DNA from: Acholeplasmatales bacterium
Lineage (GTDB): Bacteria; Bacillota_I; Bacilli_A; Acholeplasmatales; Anaeroplasmataceae
Assembly: GCA_024681175.1 (NCBI GenBank)
Contig: JAILBI010000080.1
Span: 1 to 14,059, forward strand
DNA: 14,059 nt
Direction: 5' to 3'
Part shown: piece by piece, positions 7,703 to 14,059 of the stretch
Layout: each line of letters begins with the position of its first letter
How positions within the stretch are numbered: the stretch's first letter is position 1
Program-made: the position numbers and the translations under genes
Notes under the pieces: generated by a model
What the model saw: only the letters and a program-made list of their open reading frames with translations
The model's database searches: none
Told to the model about the DNA's origin: nothing

Positions 7703-9153
7703 CTTCTCCTCCACTTCCTAAAAAATCCCATACGCTGCTGATTTTGTTGTTGATATTGCTCCATAGATGCCTCCGTGAAGGCTCTTTCTTCTTCGGAGAC
7801 CTCCTCATGCTTAGGAATTTGTTCTTGTATTTTATTAATTTTTTCAATTAATAAATCAACATCTGATTTTAATTTACCATTTTCATCAACCATATCAACA
7901 GTTACAATATCATCTAATTTATTAGAATATGATTTAGATAAATATAATGATAATTTAGCTAATGCAGGACCTATTAATTCATATAATACACTTGATGCTA
8001 AAATAATAGTTTCAAGCTCCTGACCCATACTACCACCTAAGGTTCTTGCGCCCATGGCTGCTAAGCCTATTGCAACACCTGCCTGTGGTATTAATGCTAA
8101 GCCTAAATAATTTCTAACTTTTTTATCCTTCTTTACAGTAGCACATCCTATAAATGCGCCACCATATTTACCAATAATTCTTACAAAGAAATATAATAAT
8201 CCTACTACAATTAAAGGAACAGAACCCATCATTGATGATGAGAATAATGCATCTAATTTAAAATTAAGACCGCTTCGGACAAAGAATAACAATAATATAG
8301 GTGGTGCAAAATAATTCATTTGCTTAAAGAATTTATCATCATTAGATACATTAATATAAACCATACCCATACTCATACAGCCAAGTAATGGAGATATATC
8401 TAAAAATACACAAAGACCACAAAATGCAAATATAGTTGCAATACCTATAATTAATTTATTATCAGTTGATCTTCTTTTTGGCATTAATATTTTCAATAAG
8501 AAGCCAAATAAACCACCTAATGCTAAAACACCTAAATTTAATAAAATAGGCTTTATAATATCCCATGCATTAATTGAAGCATCAGATAATGATGATTTTG
8601 CAACTGATATTGAAATACTATAAATTACTAAACAAACTATATCATCTAGGGCAACAACCTGTAATAATGTATTTACAAAATCACCCTTCGCTCCAGTTTG
8701 CCTTATAGTCATCATAGTAGATGCAGGAGCTGTAGCTGAAGCAAGTGAGCTTATTACTAGGGCAAATGGGAATGATAATCCTAAAATAAAGAATGTTAAT
8801 ATAAATACCAATAAACAAGCAATTAATGATTCAAATAATGTTATTACAATTGTTTTAGAACCATTTTTCTTTAAAACATCTAATCTAAAAAATTCACCAG
8901 TACCAAAGGCTATAAATGCTAAGGCAATATCTGGTAAAAAATCCATACCTGAAATAACACTAGTAGGTATTAGCTTAAAACAATATGGTCCCATAATTAT
9001 TCCCGCAAGAATATATGCAGTAACATTAGGCAATTTCATTAATTTAGTTATTCTTGTTAATGCAAAGCCAACAAATAGCATTAACGCAATTGAAATAATT
9101 ATTGCCGCAGTAGGAGATAATTTATCTAATTCATCTGCAAATGTTAAAAACAT
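7699..9153 (-). CDS. Cation/proton antiporter (Na+/H+ exchanger superfamily, CPA type)
   Basis: This is a predicted inner-membrane secondary transporter exchanging Na+ or K+ for protons. The 484 residues give about 12 hydrophobic segments up to residue 405. Family features are the early LPNVTAYILAGIIMGP at 41-56, the unwound-helix motif SATAPAST at 139-146, the acidic ion-binding pair D170-D171 in VVALDDIV, and GLALIPQAGVAIGLA at 351-365. The tail (407-484) is cytosolic and polar, with a glutamine-rich stretch and a basic end (KWRRR). It has no RCK/TrkA domain of its own. The start ATG has GGGGAGG four bases upstream. The gene ends in TGA overlapping the MgtC-like ATG. It has its own promoter and a leader of about 70 bases with a possible attenuator. 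Ion specificity cannot be read from the sequence. Confidence 0.9.
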   Translation of the reverse strand: MFLTFADELDKLSPTAAIIISIALMLFVGFALTRITKLMKLPNVTAYILAGIIMGPYCFKLIPTSVISGMDFLPDIALAFIAFGTGEFFRLDVLKKNGSKTIVITLFESLIACLLVFILTFFILGLSFPFALVISSLASATAPASTMMTIRQTGAKGDFVNTLLQVVALDDIVCLVIYSISISVAKSSLSDASINAWDIIKPILLNLGVLALGGLFGFLLKILMPKRRSTDNKLIIGIATIFAFCGLCVFLDISPLLGCMSMGMVYINVSNDDKFFKQMNYFAPPILLLFFVRSGLNFKLDALFSSSMMGSVPLIVVGLLYFFVRIIGKYGGAFIGCATVKKDKKVRNYLGLALIPQAGVAIGLAAMGARTLGGSMGQELETIILASSVLYELIGPALAKLSLYLSKSYSNKLDDIVTVDMVDENGKLKSDVDLLIEKINKIQEQIPKHEEVSEEERAFTEASMEQYQQQNQQRMGFFRKWRRR

Positions 9154-9174
9154 AATACCTCCCCTCTATAAAAC

Positions 9175-9194
9175 AAAAAAAACCTATTTATAGG
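9175..9194 (-). promoter_or_regulatory. Possible leader hairpin / attenuator before the antiporter gene
   Basis: In the predicted leader, CCTATAAATAGG (9194-9183) can fold into a short hairpin directly followed by eight T (9182-9175), resembling a weak intrinsic terminator. The same CTATAAA (9193-9187) can instead pair with TTTATAG (9172-9166), right next to the GGGGAGG ribosome binding site. All stems are A/T-rich and short, so chance is a real alternative. Confidence 0.25.
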
Positions 9195-9231
9195 ATTAAT
9201 TGTAATATTTTGTAATCGTCTAACTAATTTA

Positions 9232-9260
9232 ATTATATAATTTATAAATAAAATTATCAA
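9232..9260 (-). promoter_or_regulatory. Sigma-A promoter of the antiporter-mgtC unit
   Basis: The minus strand shows TTGATA (9260-9255), 17 bases, then TATAAT (9237-9232): five of six and six of six consensus matches with ideal spacing. It lies just past the terminator of the channel gene. A start near 9225 gives a leader of roughly 70 bases before the antiporter ATG. Confidence 0.7.
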
Positions 9261-9270
9261 CATTATCACA

Positions 9271-9308
9271 TACAATAAAATAGCACCCAAAGGTGCTATT
9301 TTATTGTA
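9271..9308 (-). terminator. Long perfect hairpin terminator of the CASTOR-like gene
   Basis: The arms TACAATAAAATAGCACC (9271-9287) and GGTGCTATTTTATTGTA (9292-9308) are exact reverse complements: 17 pairs with a four-base loop. On the minus strand the G-C-rich top is followed by TATTTTATTGT, serving as U-tract. The stop codon TAA (9303-9301) of the channel gene lies within the 5' arm. The symmetric A-rich and T-rich flanks mean it could also stop transcription from the other side, but no plus-strand gene needs this. Confidence 0.85.
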
Positions 9309-11247
9309 TTTTATTATTATAATGAACAACGATAATAATAGTATCATTATTGATAACTATTTTTTCTTGCTTTCTAATATTATAATCAAATATTAATATA
9401 TTAGATTTATCAATAGGTGAATCAGTTGCACAATCAGATAATGTTAACGCATTTGTTACTGAATTAACTGTTTTATCTATTATATTAGCTGCTCCTTCTA
9501 TTACATTTGAAATAGATTCAAAAATGAAATTCTTTTTTATATCCTTTCCAACAAATCCAATAGGTAAATATTCATGATTTGATGATTCATATAATGATGA
9601 TATAAATTCTAATTTAGAATTAAATACTAAATCTTCTTTTATATTAATTAATTCTTTAGCTTTTCTTACATCAAAATCTAAATTAATATCATCAGAATTA
9701 TAATTATTTAATAATAAATCCTCATAAAATTTATGAGATGTAGGATGAGTTAAAAGCTGTGCTATATATAAGGCAACCATTTCATTTGAAATAATCATAC
9801 CTGAAACATTTAAGCTTTCAAGTGAGAATCTTGATGAAGGGTCAAATATTTCAGCATATAATTCTGTATTCTTATCAAAATTTTCATTAGTTTTTAATTT
9901 AATTAATGTTAAAAATACATTATTATCCTGTTGCTCAATGCTTGAATTTTCATCAGATAAAATTAATACCTTACATCTTCCATTAGCCTTATTAATATCA
10001 GATATTAAATCATCTATATCAACATTAATTGGATATATTTTACATTTTATTTTACCATCTTTAATTCTATTATGTGTATCACATACATCTAAAATAGAAC
10101 GTGATCTTTCATTATCACCTATAACAAATAATGTGAAATTGTTCTTTAATAAATTCTTTTCAAAATTTAATTCCTTATGAATATCCTTCTTAGTTAAAGA
10201 TTTAAAAATAAAATCTGAGCTTGAATATAAATATAATTTTTCACCATCTTTTTCTTTATATCTTGCAATAGGTATTGCCTTATTATATTTCATTAAGGCA
10301 TCAGAAACATTTAAATTTTCATCTATAGAATAAAAGCTTCCACCCTCATATGATAATAAATAATAATATAAATCTGCAAATGAAGTATTTATTGCAGCTC
10401 TACCTAAGGCATGACCTACAATTGTATTTCTTGAGAATATAGAAACATTTGCTTTATTAAGATCAGCACTTGCCTTCATTAAATCTCCTATTTCTCTTGA
10501 TACTGCATCATTATTTACTTCTACTATAACATTTGCATTTTTATTAATACTTAATATAGACATTAATATTTTAAATGAATCTGCATCATTTAATTCCCTT
10601 GAATTTAACCAAGATGCTTTAGATAATAAGGCAATTGATATACATTTATCAATGCTTATTTCCTTTAAAGCCTTTCTTGATGAAGGATCAGATTTTTTAA
10701 CAAATATTCTTATATCCTTCTTTTCAATATTAGATTCTAAAAATAAATTATCTATTTCTTCATTAATTGTATCCTTATCAATATCAGATAATATTACAAT
10801 TGCCTTTTTACCAGGCATATAAGATAATTCTTTAATTATATTTGCCCCTATAGGTGACCAATTTAGGATAACATAATGATTTTTTAATTTTAATTTTCCT
10901 ACATTATGTACTCTTCTATTAAATAGATTTTGAAGCATAGATGTAGCTAAACCTATTAAGGCACCAGAGAATGTAATCATCTGTGTTGTATTAATAATAA
11001 TTTTTAAAATGATTACTGATGTCGGAGCCTCAGACCAAATGTCTCCTGAATTCATTGTGTAAATAGCGCAATATTGAATGGCTTCTAAATAATTTTTACT
11101 ATCTACATAGCCATCATATAAATAAGCTAATAAAAATGAAAATAATAATATGATTAAAATATTATAAATCATTAATACATTAAAAATGACTAAATAAGGG
11201 TGAGCATAATAAAATGCTCTAATTCTATTTGGCTTTCTTCTTCTCAT
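9301..11247 (-). CDS. CASTOR/POLLUX-like ion channel with tandem RCK-like domains
   Basis: CASTOR/POLLUX (DMI1) proteins are cation channels with a short pore module and two cytosolic RCK-like units; bacterial homologues occur but are little studied. This 648-residue protein has a basic N-terminus (MRRRKPNRIR), a helix at about 18-43, a pore-like segment at 55-76 with TMNSGD where plant proteins carry an AD(A/S)GNHA-type filter, and a second helix at 78-105. The first Rossmann-like unit begins at HYVILNWSPIGANIIKEL (124-141), close to the family's ILGW motif. A second begins near FTLFVIGDNERSRSIL (371-386) and ends with YAEIFDPSSR and SNEMVALYIAQLL, matching the family's SNELVSMLLAQ. I use ATG 11247, with GAGG upstream; an in-frame ATG at 11277 precedes the likely transcription start. 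It may move K+ or Ca2+; specificity is unknown. Confidence 0.85.
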   Translation of the reverse strand: MRRRKPNRIRAFYYAHPYLVIFNVLMIYNILIILLFSFLLAYLYDGYVDSKNYLEAIQYCAIYTMNSGDIWSEAPTSVIILKIIINTTQMITFSGALIGLATSMLQNLFNRRVHNVGKLKLKNHYVILNWSPIGANIIKELSYMPGKKAIVILSDIDKDTINEEIDNLFLESNIEKKDIRIFVKKSDPSSRKALKEISIDKCISIALLSKASWLNSRELNDADSFKILMSILSINKNANVIVEVNNDAVSREIGDLMKASADLNKANVSIFSRNTIVGHALGRAAINTSFADLYYYLLSYEGGSFYSIDENLNVSDALMKYNKAIPIARYKEKDGEKLYLYSSSDFIFKSLTKKDIHKELNFEKNLLKNNFTLFVIGDNERSRSILDVCDTHNRIKDGKIKCKIYPINVDIDDLISDINKANGRCKVLILSDENSSIEQQDNNVFLTLIKLKTNENFDKNTELYAEIFDPSSRFSLESLNVSGMIISNEMVALYIAQLLTHPTSHKFYEDLLLNNYNSDDINLDFDVRKAKELINIKEDLVFNSKLEFISSLYESSNHEYLPIGFVGKDIKKNFIFESISNVIEGAANIIDKTVNSVTNALTLSDCATDSPIDKSNILIFDYNIRKQEKIVINNDTIIIVVHYNNKIQ

Positions 11248-11267
11248 AATGTAACCTCGATAATAAT

Positions 11268-11276
11268 ATTGTATCA
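11268..11276 (-). promoter_or_regulatory. Extended -10 promoter of the CASTOR-like gene
   Basis: The minus strand reads TGATACAAT, a TGn extension plus TACAAT (five of six matches). The -35 position falls in the T-rich tail of the preceding terminator and is poor. A start near 11261 would leave a short leader carrying GAGG before ATG 11247, which argues against starting translation at 11277. Confidence 0.4.
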
Positions 11277-11284
11277 TATTTAGT

Positions 11285-11324
11285 AAAAAAAAAATAATGA
11301 GAAATCACCCGATTTCTCATTATT
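11285..11324 (-). terminator. Rho-independent terminator after the unknown membrane protein
   Basis: The minus strand has arms AATAATGAGAAATC (11324-11311) and GATTTCTCATTATT (11306-11293), a perfect 14-pair stem with loop GGGT, followed by an uninterrupted T run reaching 11285. The stop codon (11325-11323) overlaps the foot of the stem. This is one of the clearest terminators in the window. Confidence 0.92.
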
Positions 11325-12510
11325 ATATTGCAATTATTATTTGATAAATCATTTCAATATAAGATAAAACAATTAATCCTATACCACCTATTACAATAAT
11401 AATATCTAAATTAGATTGCTTATGCTTCCTTGAATATGAAAATCCCATTAAAATTGGTATTGCAAAAACTAGACCTGCACATTCTCCGATTTTAAACGCA
11501 TCAATATATGTTTCACTATCCTCAAATGCGCCAAAGAAAAATGCATAAACAAATATATCAATTATTGATAATATTAAACACCATACTGATACAAATATAG
11601 AAAATGATAATGAATTTCTATTTGATCTTTCAAATTTTTGAAATCCTTCATGATTTCCACCAAGCTTATAATATCTTTTTTCTCTTTTTCTTAACCATAA
11701 TGTTAAAACGATAAATAATAAATATATAAGCGGAGATTTAGTAGTTAAAAATATATTTAATGCAAAAGGTAAAGTATAATAATCTAAATTTGAAAATAAT
11801 CTAATTAAATAAGATATTAATGCAAATAATAATGGTAATAAAGAACATAATCTAAATAAATATATCTTCTTTCCATTAAAATATTTTTTAGGCTTATACA
11901 TTACAAAATAATAAAATAATGATAAGGCTAATAAATCTGCAAAAACATTAATTTCAAATTTTTTACCAAAGGCTTGTGATGCGGCTTTTAAATCTGCCTT
12001 ATCAAGACCAAATTCCGCAAGCACACCATTAATATACCTATAATATAAAAATATTAATGATAAGGCTAAGCCTAAATATGCAATCGCATAAAATATAATT
12101 ATATGCTTTATAGGATTACTTTTATTTAATATTGTTGCGAAAGTGGCAATAATAAATAAAGGTACATATAATGCTGCAATAAATGATAAGAATCCTTCAA
12201 AGCCTTCTCCTAATAAATTTCTACCAAGAATTATTGGAGTAATACTATTAATTAATACCATTTGTGATACTGCAATAGATATCCAGGCAATTATTCTTAA
12301 ATATCTATATGATAATGGTCCACGATATTTTATATCAGTTTCAAAGAAATATTTTCTTCTTAATTTTTCTTCTTTGCTTAATCTTTTTTTCTTCTTTTTT
12401 CCACTAGTATCATCTTCAACTATTTCATCTATTGAAGAAACTTTTTCTTTTTCTTCTTCAACTATTTCATCTATTGTAGGTAATTCTTCATTTATTTTTT
12501 CATTATCCAT
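11323..12510 (-). CDS. Unrecognised polytopic membrane protein with acidic/basic N-terminal extension
   Basis: I do not recognise this 395-residue protein. It has a charged soluble N-terminus of about 70 residues: two copies of an acidic motif (TIDEIVEEE at 12-20 and SIDEIVEDD at 26-34), then a basic stretch KKKKKRLSKEEKLRRK at 38-53. Eight or nine hydrophobic segments follow (approximately 72-96, 105-127, 136-158, 187-205, 217-238, 246-272, 300-326, 343-360, 368-394). Between segments six and seven is a charged loop, RKREKRYYKLGGNHEGFQKF. The abundance of basic residues next to helices suggests an inner-membrane protein. I see no transporter signature, ATPase or enzyme motif. The ATG (12510) has AGGTGAG upstream and a TATAAT promoter. 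A strong terminator and a new promoter separate it from the ion channel downstream, so any functional link is only by proximity. Confidence 0.85.
   Translation of the reverse strand: MDNEKINEELPTIDEIVEEEKEKVSSIDEIVEDDTSGKKKKKRLSKEEKLRRKYFFETDIKYRGPLSYRYLRIIAWISIAVSQMVLINSITPIILGRNLLGEGFEGFLSFIAALYVPLFIIATFATILNKSNPIKHIIIFYAIAYLGLALSLIFLYYRYINGVLAEFGLDKADLKAASQAFGKKFEINVFADLLALSLFYYFVMYKPKKYFNGKKIYLFRLCSLLPLLFALISYLIRLFSNLDYYTLPFALNIFLTTKSPLIYLLFIVLTLWLRKREKRYYKLGGNHEGFQKFERSNRNSLSFSIFVSVWCLILSIIDIFVYAFFFGAFEDSETYIDAFKIGECAGLVFAIPILMGFSYSRKHKQSNLDIIIVIGGIGLIVLSYIEMIYQIIIAI
12413..12476 (-). repeat. 22-bp exact direct repeat, 42-bp period, inside the membrane-protein gene
   Basis: The 22 bases at 12413-12434 recur exactly at 12455-12476. 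The 42-bp period is 14 codons, so the reading frame is kept and the acidic motif IDEIVE is encoded twice. The stretch between is rich in CTT/TTC (Glu/Lys codons on the minus strand). It looks like a recent in-frame tandem duplication in a low-complexity linker. Confidence 0.85.
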
Positions 12511-12538
12511 TATCTCACCTTAAATCTTTATAGACTAT

Positions 12539-12567
12539 ATTATAAACGAAATTATTTAAATAAACAA
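12539..12567 (-). promoter_or_regulatory. Putative promoter of the unknown membrane protein
   Basis: The minus strand has a perfect TATAAT (12544-12539) with, 17 bases upstream, TTGTTT (12567-12562), which matches the -35 consensus only at TTG. The -35 lies in the T-rich tail of the preceding terminator. A start near 12532 gives a leader of about 20 bases containing AAGGTGAG. Confidence 0.5.
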
Positions 12568-12591
12568 TAATGAGGCCAGGTGGCCTCATTA
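12568..12591 (-). terminator. Rho-independent terminator of the GGDEF gene
   Basis: The minus strand forms TAATGAGGCC, loop ACCT, GGCCTCATTA (12591-12568): ten pairs with a G-C-rich top, four bases after the stop codon. The U-tract is imperfect (TTGTTTATTT) and doubles as the -35 region of the next gene. Confidence 0.85.
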
Positions 12592-12595
12592 ATTA

Positions 12596-13639
12596 TTATT
12601 TATGATATAAAAGCTCAATTACTTTATTTAAATATAGACAAACTGCAGCTTCTTTTTCTTGCCAAATTCTTGTAATCTTATCCTCAAATAAGACAATATA
12701 GCCAAATGTGTTTTTATTAACAACTATTTTAGATACCATAAATGTAATTATTTTATTATCAGATAAAAATTGAACTAATTTTTTATGCTTAGCTAAATTA
12801 AATAATCCTGATGGAATAAATAATGTATCATTGGCAGTTAAGTTTGCAAAAATATTTAAGCATTCATCATCTATATTACAATTATATCCATCACCGCTTG
12901 ATAAAGCTGTTTTATCAACAAATAAAACTGATGACCTAGTTATTTGTAATGCAACAGTAATATAATCTAAAATATGCATTAATTTTTGATTTGGTTCAAA
13001 TTTAGTATCTGAAGCTAATTCTGAGATTCTATTAAACATATTAACTAAAGATGATTGCTCTCTCATATGGACCTGAATATCTTTATGCTTAGATTCAACA
13101 TAAATAATAAAACAGTTTCTACCTTTAGTTTTACCTCTATATAATGCTTTATCTATAGTTAAGAATAATTCATCATAATTTTTTGCATCCTTAGGGAATG
13201 ACGCACAGCCAATTGTTGCAGTAACATAGAATGATAAATTATCTATCTTAAATCTTCTTCTTACAATTCCACCTTCGTTAAACATCTTCTCTACATATGA
13301 ACGAACAGAATCATAATCAGTTGCGCCAAAATATATAACAATGAATTCATCGCCGCCAAATCTTCCTACAAGTCCATCGTCACCTACGAATTTAGCGAGA
13401 TTAGTGCCCAATTGCTGTAAACAGCCATCACCAACCTTATGACCATAGTTATCATTTACTAATTTAAAATTATCAATGTCTAATATACCCATCATAAATT
13501 CGACATTGTTTTCTACTAAATGTCTTGCAAAGCCTAAAATATTAGGTCTTGATAACACACCAGTTAAAGAATCTAAAGCATAATTAATATCTATATTTTT
13601 AAAATAATCATATTTAGCTAAATCTTCTTTTGTATACAT
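12596..13639 (-). CDS. GGDEF-domain protein, probable diguanylate cyclase
   Basis: GGDEF enzymes make cyclic di-GMP from two GTP. From ATG 13639 the protein has 347 residues. The GGDEF domain comes first (about 20-185): DSLTGVLSR at 23-31, metal/GTP-binding DIDNFKLVNDNYGHKVGD at 54-71, signature FGGDEF at 94-99, and the late KALYRGKTKGRN. All active-site residues are present, so it should be active. The product-inhibition I-site (RxxD nine to six residues before GGDEF) reads GDDG and is absent. Residues about 190-347 form a soluble second domain with a GAF-like beta/alpha pattern (SSVLFVDKTAL, GYIVLFEDKI), but I cannot assign it firmly. There is no membrane segment, so it is cytosolic. I prefer this ATG (GGGGG eight bases upstream) over an in-frame GTG at 13648. 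It has its own promoter and terminator. Confidence 0.92.
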   Translation of the reverse strand: MYTKEDLAKYDYFKNIDINYALDSLTGVLSRPNILGFARHLVENNVEFMMGILDIDNFKLVNDNYGHKVGDGCLQQLGTNLAKFVGDDGLVGRFGGDEFIVIYFGATDYDSVRSYVEKMFNEGGIVRRRFKIDNLSFYVTATIGCASFPKDAKNYDELFLTIDKALYRGKTKGRNCFIIYVESKHKDIQVHMREQSSLVNMFNRISELASDTKFEPNQKLMHILDYITVALQITRSSVLFVDKTALSSGDGYNCNIDDECLNIFANLTANDTLFIPSGLFNLAKHKKLVQFLSDNKIITFMVSKIVVNKNTFGYIVLFEDKITRIWQEKEAAVCLYLNKVIELLYHK

Positions 13640-13667
13640 TTTTAACACCCCCAGATATATTTAATTA

Positions 13668-13676
13668 ATTATAACA
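13668..13676 (-). promoter_or_regulatory. Extended -10 promoter of the GGDEF gene
   Basis: The minus strand reads TGTTATAAT, the TGn extension with a perfect TATAAT (13673-13668). At 17-bp spacing the -35 reads TTTAAA, four of six matches. The predicted start near 13661 leaves a leader of about 20 bases ending in GGGGGTG before the ATG. Confidence 0.55.
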
Positions 13677-13708
13677 TATAAACATTTTCTTTTAAACAAT
13701 CTATTATT

Positions 13709-14059
13709 TTATATCAAATTATCTAATTTCTCATTATTGATAAATTTAATTAAATTATTAAATAATGCTTCTGACACCTTATTATTTGCCTCAATTGTTT
13801 GAGCTCCAATATGAGGTAATATAATTACATTTTCTTTTAATAATGGATCATTATCATCTATAGGCTCAGGATAATAAACATCTGCAGCATATCCTTTAAT
13901 TAATTTATTTTTTAATGCATATAATAAATCATTATTATTAACAATTAATCCTCTTGCAGGATTAATTACAAATGGATGCTTATCCATTTTATTAAATAAA
14001 TCTATATTAATAAATTCTTTAGTTTCTTCATTTAAAGCTAAACCAATAATAATATAATC
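13709..14059 (-). CDS. D-isomer-specific 2-hydroxyacid dehydrogenase (phosphoglycerate dehydrogenase-like), partial
   Basis: Only the last 116 residues are in the window; the frame is open to the right edge, so the N-terminus lies outside. The visible part is the end of the NAD-binding domain of the SerA/D-lactate dehydrogenase superfamily: DYIIIGLALNEETKEFIN, then FVINPARG (catalytic Arg), AADVYYPEP (catalytic Glu) and ILPHIGAQT (catalytic His), so the Arg/Glu/His set is intact. The protein ends 25-30 residues after the His motif with no C-terminal ACT or serine-binding domain, so it is the short form. The substrate may be 3-phosphoglycerate (serine synthesis) or another 2-oxo acid; this fragment cannot decide. 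No clear terminator separates it from the GGDEF gene 69 bases downstream, although that gene has its own promoter. Confidence 0.9.
   Translation of the reverse strand, partial: DYIIIGLALNEETKEFINIDLFNKMDKHPFVINPARGLIVNNNDLLYALKNKLIKGYAADVYYPEPIDDNDPLLKENVIILPHIGAQTIEANNKVSEALFNNLIKFINNEKLDNLI

Noticed and set aside
271..9153. TGA recoding to tryptophan (mycoplasma-type code).
   Set aside because: trpE and the antiporter gene end at TGA with downstream genes overlapping there, and all Trp codons I checked are TGG.
9144..9347. A 67-codon minus-strand open frame between the channel and antiporter genes, hydrophobic in translation.
   Set aside because: It spans the 3' end of one gene, a strong terminator and the promoter and start of the next. 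The hydrophobicity comes from A/T-rich DNA.
11248..11277. Ten-residue upstream extension of the CASTOR-like protein (ATG 11277).
   Set aside because: It has no ribosome binding site and overlaps the predicted -10 element; ATG 11247 has GAGG at suitable spacing.
13640..13648. GTG start three codons upstream for the GGDEF protein.
   Set aside because: The GGGGG ribosome binding site would overlap the GTG; the ATG at 13639 is correctly spaced.
1..14059. Search for CRISPR arrays, insertion sequences, tRNA or rRNA genes.
   Set aside because: I saw no spaced repeats, transposase-like proteins, cloverleaf-forming segments or rRNA-like sequence; the only clear direct repeat is inside a coding region.

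Overview
The window is strongly A+T-rich and every gene I can support lies on the minus strand. Several features point to a low-GC Gram-positive bacterium (Bacillota, perhaps a gut Erysipelotrichia- or Bacilli-type lineage): strong AGGAGG-type ribosome binding sites, a T-box leader, a trpEGDCFBA gene order and perfect sigma-A type promoters. TGA is read as stop (trpE and the antiporter gene end in TGA), so this is not a TGA=Trp mycoplasma. The exact taxon cannot be fixed from the sequence.

In transcription order (right to left) the layout is as follows. (1) 14059-13709: the C-terminal end of a D-2-hydroxyacid / phosphoglycerate dehydrogenase, cut by the window edge. (2) 13639-12596: a soluble GGDEF protein (probable diguanylate cyclase) without the inhibitory I-site, carrying an unassigned C-terminal domain. 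(3) 12510-11323: an unrecognised polytopic membrane protein with a duplicated acidic motif at its cytosolic N-terminus. (4) 11247-9301: a CASTOR/POLLUX-like ion channel with tandem RCK-like domains. (5) 9153-7699 and 7702-6968: a CPA-type cation/proton antiporter and a divergent MgtC/SapB-family membrane protein, joined by an ATGA overlap. (6) 6924-271: a complete tryptophan operon, with a consensus promoter, a Trp-specific T-box leader and trpE, G, D, C, F, B and A, almost all overlapping. (7) 185-1: the start of a small two-helix membrane protein with its own promoter.

The trp block encodes the whole path from chorismate to tryptophan. Control is visible at two levels. The T-box (UGG specifier, T-box sequence, mutually exclusive antiterminator and terminator) senses uncharged tRNA-Trp, and the LLES motif of TrpE predicts feedback inhibition by tryptophan. 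The seven Trp enzymes contain only one tryptophan residue in about 2,100 residues. The ion-transport block (channel, antiporter, MgtC-like) looks like a monovalent/divalent cation homeostasis cluster, with the unknown membrane protein just upstream.

The non-trp transcription units are tightly packed: a stop codon in or next to a hairpin, a U-tract, then a new -10 element within tens of bases. I found no mobile elements, CRISPR arrays, tRNAs or rRNAs. I did not find convincing evidence for a wholly new system; the least explained gene is the membrane protein at 11323-12510.
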